DNA of 64,000 nucleotides, from the NCBI RefSeq assembly GCF_000730625.1, contig NZ_BBIT01000013.1:369364-433363 (forward strand). Direction: 5' to 3'. This DNA comes from Pseudomonas oryzihabitans NBRC 102199. GTDB lineage: Bacteria; Pseudomonadota; Gammaproteobacteria; Pseudomonadales; Pseudomonadaceae. Numbering within the stretch: the first letter of the stretch is position 1; each line of letters begins with the position of its first letter. The translations under genes were made by a program, and so were the position numbers. Shown piece after piece: positions 8,910 through 17,584 of the stretch. The notes below the pieces were generated by a model. The model saw only the letters and a list, made by a program, of their open reading frames with translations, ran no database searches and had not been told where the DNA came from.

Positions 8910-8925
8910 TTCGACGTTTGTCGAA
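8910..8925. promoter_or_regulatory. second palindrome in the aceE-glnE gap
   Basis: TTCGAC (8910-8915), GTTT and GTCGAA (8920-8925) form a perfect 6-bp inverted repeat in the AT-rich part of the divergent region. It may be an operator or part of an mRNA leader hairpin. Its function is unknown. Confidence 0.35.
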
Positions 8926-9066
8926 CGCGCTGCTCGAGGGCTCGCGAACTCCGAACCGCGGACGTGAAAACGGTTCCCGCTCGGACCAGGTGGTCCGTCG
9001 GAATGTCCCTGGCAGGGGGTTCGCGGCAGGGTGGCGGGATTCGACCGTCCCTGCGCAGGACTGCCC

Positions 9067-12027
9067 ATGATACCCCTCCTTCGTCCCGATCTGCCTCCGA
9101 CTCTCGTCGCATGTGCCGAGCTCGCCGACCGGCGTCTGGCCGACGCCCTGGCCACGCTGCCGGAGGCAGCGGCCCGCCAGGCGAACTGGTCCGCGGCGCA
9201 ATGCGCCGACTGGCGACGGGTGGCTGCCCTCAGCGACTTCGTCGTCGAGCAGTTCTGCCGGTTGCCCGAGCCTTGCCTGGCGCTGGTCGACAGCGGCGAC
9301 CTTGCGCTGTCGCTGGCGCCGGGGGCCATGGCGCAGCGCCTGCGCGACGCCCTGGCCGACTGCCCGGACGAAGCCGAACTGGGACGGCGGCTGCGGCGCT
9401 TCCGCATGCTGCAGCAGGTGCGCATCGTCTGGCGCGACCTGACCCGCCGCGCCGATCTGGTGGAGACCTGTCGCGACCTCAGCGACCTGGCCGATGCCTG
9501 CATCGACCAGGCCTGCGCCTGGCTGTACGCCCAGCAGTGCAGCCAGTTCGGCGTGCCGACCGGACGCCACAGCGGCCAGCCGCAGCAGCTGGTGGTGCTG
9601 GGCATGGGCAAGCTGGGCGCGGGCGAGTTGAACCTGTCGTCCGATATCGACCTGATCTTCGCCTATGGCGAAGCCGGGGAGACCCGCGGCGCGCGACGTG
9701 AACAGGACAACCAGGAATTCTTCACCCGCCTCGGGCAGCGCCTGATCAAGGCGCTGGACGCCGTCACCGTGGACGGCTTCGTCTTTCGCGTCGACATGCG
9801 CCTGCGGCCCTATGGCAGCGCCGGTGCCCTGGTGCTGAGCTTTGCCGCCATGGAGCTCTATTACCAGGACCAGGGGCGCGACTGGGAACGCTACGCCATG
9901 ATCAAGGCGCGGGTGGTCGGTGGCGACCAGGCCAGCGGCGCCGAACTGCTGACCCTGCTGCGGCCCTTCGTCTATCGGCGCTATCTGGATTTCTCCGCCA
10001 TCGAAGCCCTGCGCAGCATGAAGCAGCTGATCCGCCAGGAGGTGCGCCGGCGCGGCATGACCGACAACGTCAAGCTGGGCGCGGGTGGCATCCGCGAAGT
10101 GGAATTCATCGCCCAGGCCTATCAGCTGATCCACGGCGGACGCGATCCGGCGCTGCAGCAGCGACCGCTGCTCAGGGTGCTGACCAGTCTGCGCGAGCGC
10201 GACTATCTGCCGGCCGCGGCCGAAGCCGAGTTGCGCGAGGGCTATTGCTTCCTGCGCTATGTGGAGCACGGGCTGCAGGCCATCGCCGACCAGCAGACCC
10301 AGACCCTGCCGGTGGATCCCCAGGGCCGGGCGCGGGTGGCCTTTCTCATGGGCCATGCCGACTGGGATGAATTCAGCGCCGCGCTCGACGCCTGGCGCAG
10401 CCGCATCGACTGGCACTTCCAGCAGACCATCGCCGATCCCGAGGAGGAGACCCAGAGCGCCGAACTGGAAGACAGCTGGCTGCCGCTGTGGGACGACCTG
10501 CTCGATCCCGAGGAGTCCCTGGCGCGACTGCGCGAGGCGGGCTTCCAGGCGCCGGAGCAGGCGCTGGAATTGCTGGCCAGCCTGCGCGCCAGTGGTCAGG
10601 TGCGCGCCATGCAGCGCGCCGGTCGCGAACGCCTGGATGCCTTCATGCCGCGGCTGCTGGATGCGGTCAGCGCCGACGAGCAACCCGATCGGGCGTTGGA
10701 GCGGGTGCTGCCGCTGGTGGAGGCGGTGGCGCGCCGCTCGGCCTACCTGGTCCTGCTTAGCGAGAATCCGCCGGCCCTGGCGCGGCTGCTGGAACTCTGC
10801 GGCGCCAGTGCCTGGGTGGCCGAGCAGATCGCCCGCTATCCGGCGCTGCTCGACGAATTGCTCAACGAAGGGCGGCTCTATCATCCGCCGCAGAAGCCGG
10901 AACTGGCCGCCGAGTTGCGCGAGCGCCTGATGCGCTTGCCCGAAGAGGACCTGGAGCAGCAGATGGACGTGCTGCGCCACTTCAAGCGCGCCCACAGCCT
11001 GCGGGTGGCGGCGGCGGAGATCGCCGGCAGCCTGCCGCTGATGAAGGTCAGCGACTATCTCACCTGGCTGGCCGAGGTGATCCTCGAAGAGGTGTTCGGC
11101 CTGGCCTGGCGTCAGCTGGTGCAGCGTCATGGCACGCCGCAGCGGCGCGATGGCTCGCCCTGTCAGCCGGATTTCGTCATCGTCGGCTATGGCAAGGTGG
11201 GGGGCATCGAACTCGGCCACGGTTCGGATCTCGACCTGGTGTTCATCCACGACGCCGATCCCCTGGCCGAGACCGATGGCGCCAAGCCCATGGATGGCGC
11301 CCAGTTCTTCAATCGCCTCGGTCAGCGGATCATCCACCTGCTCACCACCACCACCCCGGTGGGCACCCTCTACGAGGTCGACATGCGCCTGCGGCCGTCC
11401 GGCGCGGCGGGGCTGCTGGTGAGTTCGCTGGAGGCCTTCGAGCGCTACCAGCAGAGCGAGGCCTGGACCTGGGAACACCAGGCCCTGGTGCGGGCGCGGG
11501 TGGTGGCGGGTTGCCCGCGGCTTGGCGAGCGCTTCGACGCGGTGCGGGCGCGCATCCTCGGTCGGCAACGGGAGCTTGCGACCCTGCAGGCCGACGTGGC
11601 CGGCATGCGCGACAAGATGCTCGACAACCTCGGCACCGCGCTGACCGCCGGCGGACTGGGGCCGAACGCACGCCGGCCGGAGCAGCTGTTCGACCTCAAG
11701 CAGGATGCCGGCGGTATCGTCGATATCGAATTTATGGTCCAATATGCCGTTCTGGCCTGGTCGTGGCAGCATCCCGAATTGCTGCGTTTTCCCGACAACA
11801 TCCGCATCCTGGAATCCCTCGAAGCGGCTGGTCTGGTACCGGCCACGGACGCCATTGCCCTGCGCGAAGCCTACAAGGCCTACCGCGCCGCGCTGCACCG
11901 CCTGGTGCTGCAGAAGCAGCCGGGCAAGGTGCCGGCCGACGGCTTTCTCGCCGAGCGCGACGAAGTACGCCGTATCTGGCACGGCCTGGGGCTGGACACG
12001 CCGTCCGGCAATCCGGCCACCTTTTAG
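9067..12027 (+). CDS. glnE: bifunctional glutamine synthetase adenylyltransferase / adenylyl-removing enzyme
   Basis: Adds AMP to, or removes it from, the conserved tyrosine of glutamine synthetase in response to PII and glutamine. The product is 986 residues, close to the family's 950-980. Two nucleotidyltransferase modules are visible, each with a G-GK-G--E---SD-DL signature: LGMGKLGAGELNLSSDIDL near residue 178 (deadenylylase half) and VGYGKVGGIELGHGSDLDL near residue 706 (adenylyltransferase half). I chose ATG 9067, behind CAGGA, over an in-frame upstream start at 9031. Divergent from aceE. Confidence 0.95.
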   Translation: MIPLLRPDLPPTLVACAELADRRLADALATLPEAAARQANWSAAQCADWRRVAALSDFVVEQFCRLPEPCLALVDSGDLALSLAPGAMAQRLRDALADCPDEAELGRRLRRFRMLQQVRIVWRDLTRRADLVETCRDLSDLADACIDQACAWLYAQQCSQFGVPTGRHSGQPQQLVVLGMGKLGAGELNLSSDIDLIFAYGEAGETRGARREQDNQEFFTRLGQRLIKALDAVTVDGFVFRVDMRLRPYGSAGALVLSFAAMELYYQDQGRDWERYAMIKARVVGGDQASGAELLTLLRPFVYRRYLDFSAIEALRSMKQLIRQEVRRRGMTDNVKLGAGGIREVEFIAQAYQLIHGGRDPALQQRPLLRVLTSLRERDYLPAAAEAELREGYCFLRYVEHGLQAIADQQTQTLPVDPQGRARVAFLMGHADWDEFSAALDAWRSRIDWHFQQTIADPEEETQSAELEDSWLPLWDDLLDPEESLARLREAGFQAPEQALELLASLRASGQVRAMQRAGRERLDAFMPRLLDAVSADEQPDRALERVLPLVEAVARRSAYLVLLSENPPALARLLELCGASAWVAEQIARYPALLDELLNEGRLYHPPQKPELAAELRERLMRLPEEDLEQQMDVLRHFKRAHSLRVAAAEIAGSLPLMKVSDYLTWLAEVILEEVFGLAWRQLVQRHGTPQRRDGSPCQPDFVIVGYGKVGGIELGHGSDLDLVFIHDADPLAETDGAKPMDGAQFFNRLGQRIIHLLTTTTPVGTLYEVDMRLRPSGAAGLLVSSLEAFERYQQSEAWTWEHQALVRARVVAGCPRLGERFDAVRARILGRQRELATLQADVAGMRDKMLDNLGTALTAGGLGPNARRPEQLFDLKQDAGGIVDIEFMVQYAVLAWSWQHPELLRFPDNIRILESLEAAGLVPATDAIALREAYKAYRAALHRLVLQKQPGKVPADGFLAERDEVRRIWHGLGLDTPSGNPATF

Positions 12028-12052
12028 GCCGTCATCAGTAAGGAGAGGCAAG

Positions 12053-12121
12053 ATGTCGATGTCCGTGCGCGAGCTTTCGATCAGGCCGGGCCTGAGGGAG
12101 TGGGAGTCGGCCACCCGCTAG
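12053..12121 (+). pseudogene. 22-codon ORF, possible remnant of ilvE
   Basis: A short frame begins MSMSVREL and ends REWESATR before TAG, behind a very good ribosome-binding site (AAGGAGAGG at 12040-12048). In P. aeruginosa, ilvE (PA5013) lies exactly here, between glnE and waaF, and its product starts with MSM. The strong translation signal, the MSM start and the position suggest the scar of an ilvE deletion. The similarity is too short to prove, and the frame could instead be a leader peptide for waaF. Confidence 0.35.
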
Positions 12122-12140
12122 GTGCCGATCGCCTTCCAGC

Positions 12141-13175
12141 ATGAATATTCTGATCATCGGACCCAGTTGGGTCGGCGACATGGTGATGGCGCAGACCCTC
12201 TTCGTCTGCCTCAAGCGCCAGCACCCCGACTGTCAGATCGACGTACTCGCCCCCGAGTGGAGTCGCCCGCTGCTCGAGCGCATGCCCGAGGTGCGCGAAG
12301 CCCTGAGCTTTCCCCTCGGCCATGGCGCCTTCGAGTTGGCCACCCGCCGGCGCATCGGCCAGCAGCTGCGCGGTCGCTATGACCAGGCGATCCTCCTGCC
12401 CAACTCGCTGAAGTCGGCGCTGGTACCCTATTTCGCCGGCATCCCGAAGCGCACCGGTTGGCGCGGCGAGATGAGATTCGGCCTGCTCAACGACATCCGC
12501 ACCCTGGACAAGGCCCGCTATCCGCTGATGATCGAGCGCTTCATGGCGCTGGCCCATGCGCCCGGTGCCGAGTTGCCCAAACCCTATCCCGAACCGCGCC
12601 TGGCCATCGACCCGGCCAGCCGCGACGCCGCCCTGGAACGCTTCGGCCTGAGTCTGGACCGGCCGGTGCTGGCGCTCTGTCCGGGCGCCGAGTTCGGCGA
12701 GGCCAAGCGCTGGCCGGCCGAGCACTATGCCGCCGTGGCCGATGCCCGGCTGCGCCAGGGCTGGCAGGTCTGGCTGTTCGGCTCGCAGAAGGATGCCCCG
12801 GGCGGTGAAGAGATCCGCGAATGGGTCACTCCCGGCTTCGAAGAAGATGTCTGCAACCTCGCCGGGCGCACCTCCCTGGCCGAGGCCATCGACCTGCTCT
12901 CCTGTGCGAGCGCCGTGGTCAGCAACGATTCCGGGCTGATGCACGTGGCCGCGGCCCTGGATCGCCCGCTGGTGGCGGTCTATGGCTCCACCTCGCCGGG
13001 CTTCACGCCGCCGCTGGCCAGTCAGGTCGAGGTGGTGCGCCTGGGGCTGGAGTGCAGTCCCTGCTTCGACCGCACCTGTCGCTTCGGTCACTACGACTGC
13101 CTGCGCCTCTTGCAGCCGAGCCTGGTGCAGGACGCCCTCGGCCGTCTGGTCGCCGATCCGGTCGAGGTGGGCTAG
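12141..13175 (+). CDS. waaF: ADP-heptose:LPS heptosyltransferase II
   Basis: Adds the second L-glycero-D-manno-heptose to the LPS inner core on the inner face of the cytoplasmic membrane. The 344-residue GT9-family product starts MNILIIGPSWVGDMVMAQTL. It has the family's SNDSGLMHVAAALDRPLVAVYG region near residues 255-285, typical of the ADP-heptose binding half, and a Cys-containing C terminus (ECSPCFDRTCRFGHYDC). It opens a run of seven genes that abut or overlap by a few bases, which implies one transcript. The TAG stop is directly followed by the waaC ATG. Confidence 0.95.
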   Translation: MNILIIGPSWVGDMVMAQTLFVCLKRQHPDCQIDVLAPEWSRPLLERMPEVREALSFPLGHGAFELATRRRIGQQLRGRYDQAILLPNSLKSALVPYFAGIPKRTGWRGEMRFGLLNDIRTLDKARYPLMIERFMALAHAPGAELPKPYPEPRLAIDPASRDAALERFGLSLDRPVLALCPGAEFGEAKRWPAEHYAAVADARLRQGWQVWLFGSQKDAPGGEEIREWVTPGFEEDVCNLAGRTSLAEAIDLLSCASAVVSNDSGLMHVAAALDRPLVAVYGSTSPGFTPPLASQVEVVRLGLECSPCFDRTCRFGHYDCLRLLQPSLVQDALGRLVADPVEVG

Positions 13176-14183
13176 ATGCGCGTGCTGCTGGTCAAGACCT
13201 CGTCGCTCGGCGATGTCATCCATACCCTGCCGGCGCTGACCGATGCGGCCCGGGCCATCCCCGGCATCTGCTTTGACTGGGTGGTGGAAGAAGGCTTCGC
13301 CGAGATTCCCGCCTGGCACCCGGCGGTGAGCCAGGTGATCCCGGTGGCCCTGCGGCGCTGGCGCAAGCAGCCCTTTTCCGCCTGGGCCAGTGGCGAATGG
13401 GGCGAATTCAAGAGCCGGGTGCGCGAGCAGCGCTATGACCGGGTGATCGATGCCCAGGGTCTGCTCAAGAGCGCCTGGCTGACCCGCTATGCCGAGGCGC
13501 CGGTGGCCGGTCTCGACCGAAATTCCGCGCGCGAGCCCCTGGCCAGCCGCTTCTATGACGAACGCTATCACGTGGCCAGGGGGCAGCATGCCCTGGAGCG
13601 GATCCGCCAGCTGTTCGCCCAGGCGCTGGACTATCCGCTGCCGGCCGGCGTGGGTGACTACGGCCTGGATCGGCAACGCCTGGCCGGGCCCAACGAGACG
13701 CCCTATGTGGTGTTCCTGCATGGCACCACCTGGGTCAGCAAGCACTGGCCCGAGGCCCACTGGCGCGAACTGGCCGAACGCATGAGCCGGCTGGACTGGC
13801 CGGTGCGGCTGCTGTGGGGCAACGAGGCGGAGCACGCCCGGGCCGAACGCATCGCCGACGGCCTGGATGGCGTCCAGGTGCTGCCGCGCCTGAATCTCGC
13901 CGGGGTAGCCAAGGTGCTGGCCGGCGCCCGAGCCTGCGTGGCGGTGGATACCGGTCTCGGCCACCTGGCGGCCGCTCTGGACGTGCCCACCGTTTCGCTC
14001 TATGGCCCGACCAGTCCGAAGAAGGTCGGCGCCTATGGCCGCTCCCAGGTGCACCTGAGCGCCGTGGGCCTGGATGGCACCGACGAGCCGCGCGATCAGC
14101 CGGCCGCGAGTCTGGCCGCCCTGACCCCGGAGCGGGTCGAACTGGAACTGGAAACCCTGCTGTTGGAAGACCTCCCCGCATGA
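13176..14183 (+). CDS. waaC: LPS heptosyltransferase I
   Basis: Transfers the first heptose onto Kdo of lipid A-Kdo2. The 335-residue GT9 enzyme starts MRVLLVKTSSLGDVIHTLPAL, the usual WaaC opening. It contains the sugar-nucleotide block VAVDTGLGHLAAALDVPTVSLYGPTSP at about 248-275. The ATG follows the waaF stop with no spacer, and the last four bases overlap waaG (ATGA), so translation is probably coupled. Confidence 0.95.
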   Translation: MRVLLVKTSSLGDVIHTLPALTDAARAIPGICFDWVVEEGFAEIPAWHPAVSQVIPVALRRWRKQPFSAWASGEWGEFKSRVREQRYDRVIDAQGLLKSAWLTRYAEAPVAGLDRNSAREPLASRFYDERYHVARGQHALERIRQLFAQALDYPLPAGVGDYGLDRQRLAGPNETPYVVFLHGTTWVSKHWPEAHWRELAERMSRLDWPVRLLWGNEAEHARAERIADGLDGVQVLPRLNLAGVAKVLAGARACVAVDTGLGHLAAALDVPTVSLYGPTSPKKVGAYGRSQVHLSAVGLDGTDEPRDQPAASLAALTPERVELELETLLLEDLPA

Positions 14184-15298
14184 CCCTGGCTTTCGTGCTC
14201 TACAAGTACTTTCCCTTTGGCGGCCTGCAGCGGGACTTCCTGCGCATCGCCCAGGAGTGCCAGCGCCGCGGCCATGCCATTCGCGTCTACACCCTGATCT
14301 GGGAAGGCCCGGTACCGGAGGGCTTCGATGTGCGGGTGGCCCGGGTCAGCGCCCTGTTCAATCACCGACGCAACGAGAAATTCCACGCCTGGCTGCAGGC
14401 CGACCTCGCCCGCGATCCGGTCGACCGGGTGATCGGCTTCAACAAGATGCCGGGGCTGGACGTCTATTACGCCGCCGATCCCTGTTTCGAGGACAAGGCC
14501 CAGACCCTGCGCAACCCGCTCTATCGCCAGTGGGGTCGCTATCGCCACTTCGCCGAATACGAGCGGGCGGTGTTCGCGTCCGAGTCCTCCACCGAGATCC
14601 TGATGATCTCCGAGGTGCAGCAGCCGCTGTTCGTCAAGCACTACGGCACGCCGGCGCCGCGCTTCCATCTCTTGCCGCCGGGCATCGCCGCCGACCGTCG
14701 CGCGCCGGCCAATGCCGCCGAGATCCGCGCCGACTTCCGCCGCGAATTCGGGCTGGAGGAGGGCGAGCTGCTGCTGGTGCAGATCGGTTCCGGCTTCAAG
14801 ACCAAAGGTCTGGATCGCAGTCTGCGCGCCCTGGCCTCCCTGCCCAGGGAGTTGCGCAAGCGCACCCGGCTGTTCGCCATCGGCCAGGACGATCCCAAGC
14901 CCTTCCTGCTGCAGGCCAAGGCCCTGGGCGTGAGCGATCGCGTCCAGATCCTCAAGGGGCGTAGCGACATCCCGCGCTTCCTGCTCGGCGCCGATCTGCT
15001 GATCCATCCGGCCTATAACGAGAACACCGGTACCGTGCTCCTGGAGGCGCTGGTCGCCGGGCTGCCGGTGCTGGTCACCGACGTCTGCGGCTATGCCCAC
15101 TACATCGACGAGGCCCGCGCCGGCGAGGTGGTGCCGTCGCCCTTCGCCCAGGAGATCCTGGACCGGATGCTGGCCGAATTGCTGGCCGATCCCGAGCGCC
15201 GCGCGGTGCAGGGTCGCAACGGCCTGGCCTTCGCCGACAGCGCCGACCTCTATTCACTGCCCGAGCGCGCCGCCGATGTCATCCTGGGGGTGGCATGA
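14180..15298 (+). CDS. waaG: LPS core glycosyltransferase WaaG (GT4)
   Basis: Expected to add the first outer-core sugar to heptose II; in P. aeruginosa this is the galactosamine step. The product is 372 residues, the family's usual length. It has a GT-B fold opening (MTLAFVLYKYFPFGGLQRD), the IGSGFKTKGLDRSLRAL donor-side loop and the nucleotide-sugar EX7E-type segment (PAYNENTGTVLLEALVAGLPVLV) near residues 277-300. The start is the ATG overlapping the waaC stop. A longer frame upstream lies wholly inside waaC and is not credible. Confidence 0.94.
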   Translation: MTLAFVLYKYFPFGGLQRDFLRIAQECQRRGHAIRVYTLIWEGPVPEGFDVRVARVSALFNHRRNEKFHAWLQADLARDPVDRVIGFNKMPGLDVYYAADPCFEDKAQTLRNPLYRQWGRYRHFAEYERAVFASESSTEILMISEVQQPLFVKHYGTPAPRFHLLPPGIAADRRAPANAAEIRADFRREFGLEEGELLLVQIGSGFKTKGLDRSLRALASLPRELRKRTRLFAIGQDDPKPFLLQAKALGVSDRVQILKGRSDIPRFLLGADLLIHPAYNENTGTVLLEALVAGLPVLVTDVCGYAHYIDEARAGEVVPSPFAQEILDRMLAELLADPERRAVQGRNGLAFADSADLYSLPERAADVILGVA

Positions 15299-16101
15299 CC
15301 CTGGAATTGCGTGAGCCCTTCGCCAGCTTCTGGGCCGGCCAGGATCCCTTCGTCGCCGTGGAGGCCCTGCAGGGCCAGGTCTATCGCGAACTGGACGGCC
15401 GCCGCACCCTGCGCACCGAGGTGGCCGGGCGCGGCTACTTCGTCAAGATCCACCGCGGCATCGGCTGGGGCGAGATCGCCAAGAATCTGCTGCAGGCCAA
15501 GCAGCCGGTGCTGGGCGCGCGCCAGGAATGGCAGGCCATCGAGCGGCTGCACCAGGTCGGCGTGCCGACCATGACCGCCGTGGCCTTTGGCGAGCGCGGC
15601 GTCAATCCGGCGACCCAGCACTCCTTCATCATCACCGAGGAGCTGGCGCCCACTGTCAGTCTCGAAGACTTCAGTCTCGACTGGGTCCGCCAGCCCCCCG
15701 AGCCGGCGCTCAAGCGGGCGCTGATCGCCGAGGTGGCGCGCATGACCGGCACCATGCACCGGGCCGGCGTCAATCATCGCGACTGCTACATCTGCCATTT
15801 CCTGCTCGACACCGCCCAGCCGGTCACCGTGGCCACTCTGCGACTCTGGCTGATCGACCTGCACCGCGCCCAGTGCCGCGCCCAGGTGCCCCGGCGCTGG
15901 CGCGACAAGGACCTGGCCGGACTGTATTTCTCCGCCCTGGGCATCGGCCTGACGCGGCGCGACTTCCTGCGCTTCCTGCGCGGCTACTTCCAGCGCCCGC
16001 TGCGCGAGATCCTGCGCGACGAGGCGCCTTTGCTGGCGCGGCTGGAACGCAAGGCCGCCGCCTTGCTGGAGCGCAAGGAACGCTACGGGGACCGGCTCTG
16101 A
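15295..16101 (+). CDS. waaP: LPS core heptose(I) kinase WaaP
   Basis: Phosphorylates heptose I of the LPS inner core, a step essential for envelope integrity in P. aeruginosa. The 268-residue kinase-fold protein has a candidate nucleotide-binding Lys in YFVKIHRG (K51), the catalytic loop NHRDCYICHF with Asp163, and a DFG-like WLIDLHRAQ. His replaces the usual Asn at the end of the catalytic loop, normal for this family. It overlaps waaG by 4 bp and the next gene by 1 bp. Confidence 0.94.
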   Translation: MTLELREPFASFWAGQDPFVAVEALQGQVYRELDGRRTLRTEVAGRGYFVKIHRGIGWGEIAKNLLQAKQPVLGARQEWQAIERLHQVGVPTMTAVAFGERGVNPATQHSFIITEELAPTVSLEDFSLDWVRQPPEPALKRALIAEVARMTGTMHRAGVNHRDCYICHFLLDTAQPVTVATLRLWLIDLHRAQCRAQVPRRWRDKDLAGLYFSALGIGLTRRDFLRFLRGYFQRPLREILRDEAPLLARLERKAAALLERKERYGDRL

Positions 16102-16832
16102 TGGCTGACTGGCGTATCGATTCCAGCGTCGCCCACCTGCCCGAATTCGCGACCCTGGACGCGGTGTTCGCCCTGACCGGCGAACGCCTGACCAGCGATC
16201 CGCTGTCGGAAGTGGTGCGCATCGAGCGCGACGGCATCCGCTACTACGTCAAGCGCTACCACGGCGCCGGCAAGGGACTGCGGCGCTATGTCGGGCGGCC
16301 GCGGGTCAAGGCCGAGTGGCAGAATCTCAAGCGCTTCGCCAAGTGGGGCATCGCCACCGCGCCGGTGGTGGCCTGGGGGATGGAGCGTTCGCCCCGGGGG
16401 TTCATCCGCGGCGCCATGATCACCCGGGAGATTCCCGACACCCTGGATCTCGCCGAACTGGCCCGGCGCGAGGATCCACGCCTGCGCGACCGGGTCTGGG
16501 TCGACAACGTCAGCCGCCAGCTGGCCGCGGCCACCCGCACCCTGCACGACCACCATTTCGTCCATAACGATCTCAAGTGGCGCAACCTGCTGGTGGATGG
16601 CCAGGGCGTGCTCTATTTCATCGATTGCCCGGCCGGCGCCTTCTGGGTCGGCCACTGGCTGCGCTGGCGCATCGTCAAGGACCTGGCCTGCCTGGACAAG
16701 GTGGCCAAGTACCAGCTGTCGCGCACCCAGCGCCTCAGGTTCTATCTGCAATACCGCGGTCGCGCGCGCCTCAGCGACAACGACAAGGGGCGCATCCGCG
16801 AGGTGCTGGACTATTTCAAGGGGCGGGAATGA
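16101..16832 (+). CDS. wapP: LPS core kinase-like protein (WapP type)
   Basis: A 243-residue kinase-fold protein and the second in a row of four. Visible elements are a Lys in RYYVKRYHG (K51), an intact catalytic loop FVHNDLKWRNLLV (D157, with Asn at loop end) and a DFG-like FIDCPAG. All expected catalytic residues are present, so it should be active. In P. aeruginosa the gene at this position (PA5008, wapP) is assigned to core heptose phosphorylation. It starts at a TGATG junction with waaP and overlaps wapQ by 4 bp. Confidence 0.85.
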   Translation: MADWRIDSSVAHLPEFATLDAVFALTGERLTSDPLSEVVRIERDGIRYYVKRYHGAGKGLRRYVGRPRVKAEWQNLKRFAKWGIATAPVVAWGMERSPRGFIRGAMITREIPDTLDLAELARREDPRLRDRVWVDNVSRQLAAATRTLHDHHFVHNDLKWRNLLVDGQGVLYFIDCPAGAFWVGHWLRWRIVKDLACLDKVAKYQLSRTQRLRFYLQYRGRARLSDNDKGRIREVLDYFKGRE

Positions 16833-17584
16833 ACGAGGTATGGGCGGCCGAGGATCGGGCCGTGCTGGCCGGCCAGGGCCTGGACAGCTTCGCGGCGCTG
16901 TGGGCGCTGGAGCTGACCGCGGTGGATGAACCCAACCAGGGGCGTGGCGGCTTCAGCCAGGTGTTTCGCCTGGACATCGCTGGTCATGGCTACTACCTCA
17001 AGCGCCAGCGCGACTACCTGACCCGGACCCTGGCCCGCCCGTTGGGCGAGCCGACCTTCGCCCGCGAGAGTCGCAACATCCGCCGCTACGCCGAGCTCGG
17101 CATCCCGGCGCTGGAGCTGGCCTATTACGGCGAGCGCCGCGACGACCAGGGCTGGCGAGCCATCCTGCTGACCCGGGCGCTGGATGACTGGCGCGATCTG
17201 GACAGCTGGCTGCGGGTCTGGCCGCACCTGGCGCCGGACGAGCGCCAGGCGGTGCTGGTCGCCGTCGGTGAACTGGCCCGGCAGCTGCACGGCGCCGGCC
17301 AGGTGCACGGCTGCTTCTATCCCAAGCATCTGTTCCTGCAGCGCCAGGGCGAAGGCCTGGTCGCGCGGCTGATCGATCTGGAAAAGACCCGGCCGCTGCT
17401 GTTCGGCCGGCGCGATCGCCTGCGCGATCTCGAACCCCTGCTGCGCCGCGCGCCGCAATGGAGTGAATCGGACATCGCCCGCCTGCTGGCGAGCTATCTG
17501 GACCAGCCGCTGGACAGCGCCGCCGTGCGGGACTGGAGCCAGCGTCTGGCCGGGCGTCGCCGCCACAAGGAGCGCAAGGCATGA
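16829..17584 (+). CDS. wapQ: LPS core kinase-like protein (WapQ type) lacking the catalytic Asp
   Basis: A 251-residue member of the same kinase-fold group (PA5007, wapQ by position). The ATP-site Lys region is present (GYYLKRQRD), and the segment matching the catalytic loop reads QVHGCFYPKHLFL: Cys162 stands where the catalytic Asp of the HRD/HGD motif is expected. A DFG-like LIDLEKTR follows. It may be a pseudokinase that scaffolds its neighbours or use an atypical mechanism. Overlaps both neighbours by 4 bp (ATGA). Confidence 0.8.
   Translation: MNEVWAAEDRAVLAGQGLDSFAALWALELTAVDEPNQGRGGFSQVFRLDIAGHGYYLKRQRDYLTRTLARPLGEPTFARESRNIRRYAELGIPALELAYYGERRDDQGWRAILLTRALDDWRDLDSWLRVWPHLAPDERQAVLVAVGELARQLHGAGQVHGCFYPKHLFLQRQGEGLVARLIDLEKTRPLLFGRRDRLRDLEPLLRRAPQWSESDIARLLASYLDQPLDSAAVRDWSQRLAGRRRHKERKA

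Larger units (their letters stand above)
8738..9066. other. aceE-glnE divergent intergenic region (329 bp)
   Basis: Holds the upstream regions of both divergent genes. No convincing coding frame was seen: the part nearest aceE is GC-rich, and the middle (8820-8925) is AT-richer and carries two palindromes listed separately. A minus-strand TTGAAT followed by an AT-rich stretch near 8850-8872 could belong to the aceE promoter, but I cannot place a clean -10. glnE has CAGGA a few bases before its ATG as a modest ribosome-binding site. Confidence 0.5.

Noticed and set aside
8878..12114. Minus-strand open frame of more than 1,000 codons opposite glnE
   Set aside because: Antisense shadow of glnE, which has full family motifs on the plus strand.
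13814..14179. Upstream extension of waaG
   Set aside because: The extra residues are read entirely out of frame inside waaC; the ATG at 14180 overlaps the waaC stop and gives the expected length.
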